A stretch of DNA of 64,000 nucleotides from Aristolochia californica (Eukaryota; Streptophyta; Magnoliopsida; Piperales; Aristolochiaceae), in assembly GCA_029961685.1 (NCBI GenBank), contig JARWKL010000008.1, positions 3,536,501-3,600,500 of the forward strand, in the 5' to 3' direction. This document shows positions 56,383 through 64,000 of this stretch, in pieces. The position numbers were made by a program, and so were the translations under genes. Each line of letters starts with the position of its first letter. The stretch's first letter is position 1. The notes beneath the pieces were generated by a model, which was not told where the DNA came from, did no database searches, and saw only the letters and a program-made list of their open reading frames with translations.

Positions 56383-56689
56383 AGCACGTTTGGCTTTGAA
56401 CTCGGATGACGCAATTGAGCCGGCTCAACCGGGTCAGTATTCGAACAAATCAAAAGAAGAAAGCGCAGATGGATGTTCTCCCATCTCTTCACCCCATTTT
56501 TGGGTTTCTTGCTCCGGCGGATCTATGGAGATGGCAAAGAGGAATTTTGGCCGAGTCGTCCCGAGTTCGTCCTGGAGGAAAGAGCGAATAAAAAAAACTG
56601 AACCAGAATTCAGACGGAAGAAGAACAGAAGAGAAACCATAAAATTTGGGCCTTTCATTGTCTTGTAATCTGTAAATGCTGTGAGATTA

Positions 56690-56707
56690 TTATTATTATT
56701 ATTATTA
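56690..56707. repeat. (ATT)n microsatellite
   Basis: Six or so ATT units downstream of the SAUR gene. Confidence 0.9.
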
Positions 56708-56848
56708 AAAATATGATTCATCAATCAATCAACTGAAATAGTTTCAATTTGTACGTAATTCGAGACAATTTTCCTTGATTTTATATTTAAAAAACAATGT
56801 TGGGAAAAACCAAAATCAGTTTTTTCTGTTGCTGCGGGTATGAAAATG

Positions 56849-56876
56849 AAATGAAATGAAATGAAATGAAATGAAT
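56849..56876. repeat. (GAAAT)n pentanucleotide repeat
   Basis: About five GAAAT units. Confidence 0.9.
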
Positions 56877-56899
56877 GATTGATGGCGCGTATGAAGTAT

Positions 56900-57917
56900 A
56901 TTGCTCGTGAACTCTGCCATGTTTGTTTCACCTGCTGCTTTTCAAAATACTTTTTCGACGGAGATTTGTGGGGCCGGGGCGGTTTTTTACCATAAACGGT
57001 GACACGAATATCGCTTGTCGGGGTAAGTTACAAAAGTGGAAGACCCAGGGGCCCACCGCACATGTGCCACTCGAGTAGACTTTGCAGCTAGGTACATGTG
57101 CAAACGCAAGTCATGCGGGGGGAGGGGGGGCCCGACTTCCCTAGGAGAGGCACGTGGGAGAGGCGCACACATGTGAGAGAGAAAAGTTGGCATAGCTCAG
57201 AGATGAAGTTGTCCGAGCTGCCGACTAATTTAGAAAGGATAAGACCACTTCCCCAATGATATTACTTATAATGCAAAGTTCGTAGTCAAGATTCCACGTT
57301 AAAGCTTGAATGACATTGCAACTAACAAAAAGCATTCCTAACCTTGGTACATCCACGTGCCTTTCCTACCTTAAGCTCCGGTAGAGAAACACCCCCTTGG
57401 TTCCTCATGTCCTTTATTAATCTTTTGTACACTTGTACTATGGTAAATCTTTGTTAGATATTGGACCCATAAAGCACATCGTCCGGTCAATAAACGTGGA
57501 AGAGCAATAGCATTGGTAGCAGCAAATGGGGCTGATAGAACAGAAGAGAGCACATCATCCGGATGTGTTTTGACAGTTTTTTAAAGTAAAAAGACGAAAA
57601 AAGCGACGAGTAGCTGGGGCGGACGGAACCGGAGAGAACGCATCGTTTGGTAAAAAGATGTGAAAGGATTTTGCGGGGAGAGATGCATGTGTAAGTGTTG
57701 GCGAGTCATGCGGTGGAGTTGTCGTTCTAGAGGTGCAACACGAGGAGGTAAGGCCCGGTGCAACGGTGGAAAAAGGTGAGGAGGACGGAATCAAAAGTGT
57801 ATTGTACGGGTGGTTCAACTTAGGAGGGTGTAGCAGAGAGTGAGTAACGGGTGGAGAGGCAAAGGAATCAAAAAAAAAAAAAAATTGGAGGATGATAGAT
57901 GCATAAAAGATTGATGT
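56900..57917. other. no gene seen; probable retroelement leader
   Basis: It is upstream (minus strand) of nothing recognisable. The minus-strand frame 57,929-57,555 is Ser/Pro/Thr-rich and follows a primer site, so it may be the leader of the element whose LTR starts at 57,930. No gag or pol motif is readable. Confidence 0.35.
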
Positions 57918-58200
57918 GCTCTGATACAATGTTAAATATTGAACTGAACCACACTTTTATAATTGATTAAGGGTGATATTTAAGAGAAGATAATTACAAA
58001 ATAAGATCCATATGCAAATACATAGCAGAGTTTATGCACCAAAAGAAAAGATATTATTCTAATTCCCCATATAAGTTAGATGAATAGGTGGTTAGTGGGA
58101 GTCAAAACTCACGGACCCATTCCCATAAGCTAGGCTTGTGGGTAATTAAATAATAAGGGAATATTAGCAAAGGAGTAGAATCCACTTAGTGCTCCTACAA
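57918..58200 (-). repeat. LTR remnant with primer site (minus strand)
   Basis: The primer site on the minus strand reads TTGTATCAGAGC (57,929-57,918, one change from consensus), directly after an LTR end ...ATTTAACA (57,930). The outer boundary near 58,200 is approximate and no partner LTR is seen. Confidence 0.6.
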
Positions 58201-59030
58201 AATCTGAAGCTCGTGCCTAAAAACAAAACATGTCTCTCTCATTATTGAACTAAACACATGCCTGAATAGTGACCTTGTTTGTCCCTAACCACACTTGTTA
58301 TCTTTCCCATTATGAGGGTGGGAAGAGTGTGTCCTTTATCCCACGGCTCAAAATAGTTCCCCTCCCCTCCCCTCCCCCCCATGGGTACTGATGACACAAG
58401 ATATATTTTCAACAAAACCCATTTTGAGGTAACAAATGAGATTGGAATAAGGTGACAAGAGGTGTGAAGTGGCAATGACAAGGGTGACATAATTTCTTAT
58501 GTGCCAAACTTTGGGTAGACATGTCTGTACTCAGTTATAATCTCATTTTTTTTCCCAGACAAGCCATTGATCCTCTATACATCCTACCCACCCAAAGTTG
58601 GGTTTAGATTTCTCTGGCCCCTTTTGAACCTTCTCTCCTACTATATATATGAGAGAGTACCCAACATTGCTTGGATATGATACTGATAGCAATTAATTGT
58701 GATGTGTTACATTGTTGGATGTCATAAAATGAAGAGAGTTTTGAAATAATAGAGATACCTAATTTATCTACTCATTTAAATTTTTTACATTTACATGAAA
58801 TATCTAAAACACCCTAGTAACATATTTCAGTCTTGCCATTTAAATGAAAATATATATACTACACAACATACCAAAGACATTTTTCCTAACCAACCTGTTG
58901 CTAACACTTTATACACATTATCACAAAATGTTGCATATTTTGGTAAGAACACAAGTTATTTTATTTTTCATTCTTTTCATGTAAATAATTGACATTCTAT
59001 TTTACTTAATTTTTTTCTTATGTGTTAAAA
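58201..59030. other. no gene seen
   Basis: AT-rich DNA without recognised features. Confidence 0.4.
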
Positions 59031-59397
59031 GACACCCACATGTGTAGGGAAGGCAAGGTTAGTAAATAATAAGAACTTCCATGGAGATGGCGTAGAATTG
59101 TAATTATGTAAGCTGGTGTATGTCCCACTTATGTCATTTTTTTATTTTGAATCATGTAGCCTTAGCGACATTGAAGTCAATATAAACATTTTTTCATAGC
59201 TATAAATACAGCCTCAAGGCATAGTGTAAAGCATTCGAACCTCTTCTTCTTTACTCAAATTCGTCCTTACACTTCTCTCTCTTTTCCTCTGCCTTCTCTC
59301 CCTCGGTTTCTTCTCTCCTCTCTCCCATGTGCTAGAGTTCTCTTTTTTTCTCATTCCCTTGAGATCTCTTGTGTTTGTGTTGGCCCTAGAAATCAAC
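59031..59397 (+). repeat. truncated LTR of the 22.9-kb family
   Basis: GACACCCACATGTGTAGGG through TGTGTTGGCCCTAGAAATCAA matches 22,900-23,272 along its length with many substitutions. Its first 40 bp and any primer site are missing. Confidence 0.8.
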
Positions 59398-62110
59398 GTT
59401 ATGTACATTATAAATAACAAAAACATCTATCATTACTTGTTTTGTGGATATTATAGGTAAAATACAAAAAATATTAACACAATGATTTTTACTCTTTTCT
59501 ATTTGTAACATAAAAAAAAATCCGACTATCTTTATAACATATTATTTATCTATAGGTTTAATTTTTTTTCAAATGTAAGCTTGTAAAAAAATTCGCTTAT
59601 ATTTATATAAAAACCAAAAAAAATTATACAAACACCTATTTAACTTGGTCACAATTCTAATTGTTAGGAATTAGACGCCTTAATTCCAAACTAACGAGAA
59701 TAATAATAATAATAATCACGGAAGAAAGGAAAAACAAGCACGAGAACAAACAACAAAATTTATACAAGTTCACCTCAAAGTGAGATTACGTCCTGTCTTC
59801 CGCTGTTGTAGTAGTCCACTACGAAGATGAAATAGTTTACAAGAGAAATTACCCACACTTAAATATGTTTTTCTCTAACCTCTCGGGCTACAACTTACGA
59901 TGCTCCTCGAATGATGAAAACCCTAATAGCGGCACCCCCAAATATAAAAAAGGAAAAATAGGGCAACTAGATTACAAGTGTGAAATCCCCAAACTACCCT
60001 TAATGAAACAACAGTCAATATATCGTGGATTTGGCGGGGACTCCACCCCTACACCCCCGGGAGGGGGCTTCCCCGCTCCTTTTCCAACCCCTACAACAAC
60101 CTTACCGTGAAGGTCGACCCGCATACTAACTCAACGTAAGGCATTAATTAGGCTCCACAACTTAACACTAAGGTTCGATAAAGAAAAAACCTAGAGCGGA
60201 GGGGGGAGGGGGTTGAATGACTAGATTCGTAAACTTTTGCTGCTCAGTTTAACTTCTTTTGGTGAATCCATGAGTGTGTATGAATTTATCTTTTCAATTA
60301 ATAAAAATACAAGGTCAATCTTATAATTTATGTTAATGCACAATAGTCAAAGTATAAGGGGAAACAATCCATATCAAGTACATACAAGATTTTTGGGTGG
60401 TTTACAATCCTTCTGTGGATTGCCAATCCACCCCCCAAACCCCCACCCACCCCCCCCCCCCCCCCCAAAGGGATTTTCTAGCAGTTCACTAGGGTATATG
60501 AGCCGAGACAGTAGCTCACTAGGCACACCAGCCTAGACCTTCAAAGGGATTTTCAGCACTACCTACCTATACAAGGCCTTAAAACACAATAGTAAACTCA
60601 ATTGCCAACCCCTACTCAACCACAATTATTTGCTTACAATGTAACTCGATGTAATTTGCCTTCCAATAGGTTGACTTAACAATCTAAGCTCAAACAAATA
60701 GGTTTGCCAACCTAAGTACCTACTCATTATAATCAACAACATCAGATAATCTTTAATGACTTGATTTCAAAGCCTATGTATCTCAAGATGTCTTGCCCTA
60801 ATAAAATTTTCATATGAATATGTGAGATATGATTTGGAAAATGAAGAAGACAACAAATGAAGATTTTGAGTGGTAGAGTTAATCACACAACCACTCACAC
60901 TGAATGAAATTTTATCTTGAAAACTCTTGGCACATATTCTCAAACCAATATCTAAGTATTCAATTAATATTTCAAAGGATAAGAACTAGAATACTTAGCT
61001 CAATAGAGGGAACTATCAATTTTGACTTCCTTTGGAGCTGGGAAGATGGAAAATTTTCCTCAAATCGTGCGTGAAGGATTATGAGCTAGGAAAATGTTTT
61101 GGCTAAGAGAGAAAATTATTTGGGAAAGTCTGGCTCAAATAAAAGGCTCTCCAACCTTCAAAAAACTAGTTGTTATGAGTGGATGACACTATTTTTGGCA
61201 TTTAACAAAAATAGGTGAAAGCTAGGTCCAAAAATTCTAAAAATAATTAATAAATCCTTTTTTTCTACTTAACATGTTGGAAGGTCACTCAAAAAATTGG
61301 AGACCTATAGCCTTCTAAATTTTCTTTTGACACTCTCAAAAGTTGAATTTTTGCAGTAAAGGTTTGAATCATATGCCAAATATTTGAATCTATTCCTTCC
61401 AACAATATGAAATTGCAATTGAATCCTCCCCTAGGCTCGACTCCTTAAGTTTTTTATTCCCATAGGGATTGAGCCCGTCATCTGTAACAAAACTTTTTTT
61501 TAACTAGGATATGTTATTTTTTGTTGTTTTTCACCCAGTTGGGGTCGAACCCATAGATGGGTTTGTCTCCTACAATGTGTGTCTTCAATACATGGTTTGA
61601 TCCCACTTTTAATTCCAAAAATTTTGTAACAAAGGCTGACGACCTCTTTCTTTTCTTTGCTTTTTCTTTGCTTGTGTGGAGATTAACATCCTGTGACTTG
61701 GGTTTGAAATTTTCCTTCTTTACATGCTTCTTTTGGTCCTTGGATTCGAATCTTCCTCCTTGATGGATTTGAATCCAATAGAGGGTTCGACTCCATTTTT
61801 AATACTAAATTTTTTGTAAGTGGAGTTTGAGTCCCTTTTTACATTTTTGCATTCGGTTTGGTTCAAATACTTCCATATGGGCCAACATCGTTTACTCCTT
61901 TTTCACCATATGTTTTGACTCCTTTTGTTTTTTCACTTCGAGGCTTCATTTTTTCACTGATGTACTTGACTTCTATGCATGGGCTTGACTTCTTTAGCCT
62001 TTTACACTACATTTGATCATCTTCATGTACAAACTTGACACATGAACTTCTACTTCAAATTCACCTTCAAATTCGTTTCAATCATCTACATGAACTTCAA
62101 CTTCATATTT
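59398..62110. other. no gene seen; low-complexity and repeat-like DNA
   Basis: Contains a short AAT repeat near 59,698-59,717, a C-rich run at about 60,430-60,468 and a G-rich tract near 60,196-60,213. The 61,430-61,860 part repeats words like GGATTCGAATC and GGTTCGACTCC. No protein family is recognised. Confidence 0.4.
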
Positions 62111-63120
62111 GGTGTTAGTATGGACGAGTTCATGTGCATTGGAAAACAGTTTCCAGTGTTAATGCCCCAAAACGAGAAATATGACAAAAACAAGAGAATG
62201 AGTAACTTGTAATAATATACTTAAATAAAACATAATACCTAAACACCAAATTGGGTAAAACAAACACGATTACTACACAAATAAGTAATTTAATGTATAA
62301 TTAAAATATATTAAGATACTAATTAATTAAATTATATATTATTTAATGATTTCAATTTATTGTACATTAATACAATAATTACGTGAGCCAATTAACTGTG
62401 AACATGATTAATTATAAAAAAAATAATGTTAAAAATAACATAAACGAATATAATAAATTAATTTATTAATAACATAAGATATACTTTAACATAAAAAAGA
62501 ATGATTAAACAAAAAGAATTGATCAAATGCTAATATTTTTACGTATTATTTAATTAATAATATTTTATTAAATTTAAAATAATTGGTTTTATTAATTATA
62601 AAAATAGTTTAATAAAACCAAAATAATTGATCAAATGCTTGATTTAACTATATTTAAAATATCACTATTAAATCACTAATAAAAAATAATAATTAAAAAA
62701 TAAATATAATGAATAAATAAAGTTGGTTTAATTTTTCCTAAACTTAGGAAAAATTAAATCAATATCGTCGTCTTCCTCACGGCGTTGATAATTGTAGGGA
62801 GACAACGACGAGCCAGCAAGCAACGGCGACTGAGGTGGCGCTTTGACGTCGGAGGCAACTGCAACGGTACGCTGGAGGCGTTGCAATAGAGACGCTCCGA
62901 TTGGATGCTCGACAATGCAGATTATGCGAAGGAGCGGTGGCAGGCAATTGTGACGGAGGCTCTGTGATGGCAGCTCTACGACGGAGGCTAAGAGGGAGAA
63001 GAGAGGGAGGCCGAGAGGACGTTCGCAGCGAGAGGGAGAAGGGAGAAAAAAAATTTCAGAGGAAGAAGAGAGGAGGGAAGAAGGAGAACGAGAGAGGGAA
63101 GAGTGCGGAAGAGACATAAT
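62111..63120. mobile_element. second copy of the 33.2-kb inverted-repeat DNA transposon, inverted
   Basis: Starts at 62,111 with GGTGTTAGTATGGACGAGTT, matching the complement of the right end of the 33,156-33,740 element. It contains the same hairpin at 62,725-62,760, the same ATTAAATCACTAAT stretch near it, and the same GC-rich part (GCGCCACCTCAGTCGCCGTTG on the minus strand, about 62,840). The far terminal repeat is not found near 63,120, so this copy is truncated or diverged there. A 140-codon minus-strand frame here is a by-product of the GC-rich repeat. Confidence 0.7.
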
Positions 63121-63843
63121 TTTTTTTTTCGATGGTATGCTTTGACGCATCCTGCTCGCTTCATCCGGTTGATTTACAATATATTGCGGAATCCAAAATC
63201 CTGAAATTAAACCGTGGGTGTTATCTTCGGATTCATCTAATTCATCAACAAGAATCGGGCGCTAGTACTCCACTAACAATGTCAAGAGATGAATTGAGTA
63301 ATGCGGCTAAAGTTTATCTCCTGATTCAAGTTGATTAACCCCCCTTAAAAGCATGACCATGGCATTAACCACCATATCTCCTGGAATTTGTCAAATGTTG
63401 ATTAAATATAGTAGCTACTCATATGACAAAAACCAAATGCATTGAGTGGTAGGGGCAAACCATACATATTCAATAGTGGGGAATTACCGCATCCATAATT
63501 ATTGTTGGGCATGCTATAAAGCACTTTAACTTTCCTGTTGAATTTCTAGAAAAGCAATATAATTCATTGACTTTACTATAACTAAGTATAATGAGCCTCT
63601 ATTTACAATAGAGAAAACAAGTATAATCAGATTACAATTAAACTACCTATGTCTCAGTTACACCTAAAGATTAACAATTAAGAATAAGTTCTAACACAAT
63701 TAAACACCTGAGCATGAATAGAAGACTAACATAACTAAAACACTTTTAAACTGAGTCTCTTCTGTGAGGCTTCCTTTCGATGATACTGTTGTGAGACTTT
63801 ATCATATTAATTATGGATTTGTGAGACTTCTTGGTGTGAGAGT
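63121..63843. other. no gene seen
   Basis: No recognised feature. Confidence 0.4.
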
Positions 63844-64000
63844 TATTGATTTCTAATGCCAACACATAAACACGAGATCTCAAGGGAAGGAGAGAAGAGA
63901 GGAATCTAGCTCTTGGGAGAGAGGAGAGAAAAAATCAAGGGAGAGAAAAAAGAGGAAAAGAGGAAAAAGTGTATGGACGAATTTGAACAAAGAGGAAGAG
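63844..64000 (-). repeat. LTR of the 22.9-kb family, cut by the window end
   Basis: The minus strand matches the last 150 bp of the LTR at 22,855-23,272 (CAAATTCGTCCATACA, CTCCCAAGAGCTAG, TGAGATCTC, TGTGTTGGC). The element continues past the window. Confidence 0.8.

Noticed and set aside
62728..63150. 140-codon minus-strand Ser/Pro/Arg-rich frame
   Set aside because: It lies in the GC-rich part of a repeated DNA transposon and begins in its hairpin; no domain pattern.

Overview
This window is nuclear DNA from a flowering plant. It holds five spliced or intact host genes with plant-specific products (a filament-like plant protein, an HVA22-family protein, a four-finger RanBP2-type zinc finger protein, the thylakoid zinc finger protein LQY1 and a SAUR protein), separated by long, AT-rich, transposon-filled intergenic DNA. 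The sequence alone does not show which plant lineage it is.

Layout. 0-3.3 kb: a decayed transposon-associated protein gene and unassigned DNA. 3.4-11.3 kb (minus): the filament-like plant protein gene, with its start codon at 9367 and a leader intron that contains microsatellites. 11.3-13.9 kb: its upstream region, plus a promoter-like stretch with G-boxes and a TATA box but no convincing gene. 13.95-32.5 kb: a nested retrotransposon block. Two direct copies (A and B) of part of a minus-strand Copia element and its flank lie about 10 kb apart. Copy A is interrupted by a 2.3-kb LTR element whose interior carries fragments of two host genes. Copy B is interrupted by a 5.3-kb plus-strand Copia element. 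Each copy keeps the uninterrupted version of the other's insertion site. 33.1-33.7 kb: a short inverted-repeat DNA transposon with an internal 16-bp-arm hairpin; a second, inverted copy lies at 62.1-63.1 kb. 36.4-46.9 kb is a gene island: HVA22-like (minus), RanBP2-type zinc finger (plus, divergent from HVA22) and LQY1 (minus, tail to tail with the zinc finger gene). 47.5-50 kb: another Copia remnant whose gag is split by a hAT-like insertion with an 8-bp target duplication, which is itself split by a complete 310-bp TRIM element with a 5-bp target duplication. 55.9-56.4 kb: an intronless SAUR gene. 57-64 kb: scattered LTR remnants and low-complexity DNA.

The host genes do not form a pathway. 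They are a coiled-coil filament protein, an ER-shaping protein, a putative RNA-binding zinc finger protein, a photosystem II repair factor and an auxin-response protein. The most notable content is the retrotransposon at 17,859-20,154. It has paired LTRs, a tRNA-Met primer site, a polypurine tract, a perfect 5-bp target duplication (CTTAT) and an empty paralogous site, and it carries in tandem on one strand a CIP8-like RING-ligase fragment and the C-terminal part of the plastid pyruvate dehydrogenase E1-alpha gene.

Exon boundaries were placed by eye from GT/AG sites, reading frame and family knowledge. In all four spliced genes the inferred exon lengths sum to a multiple of three. No homology search was run.
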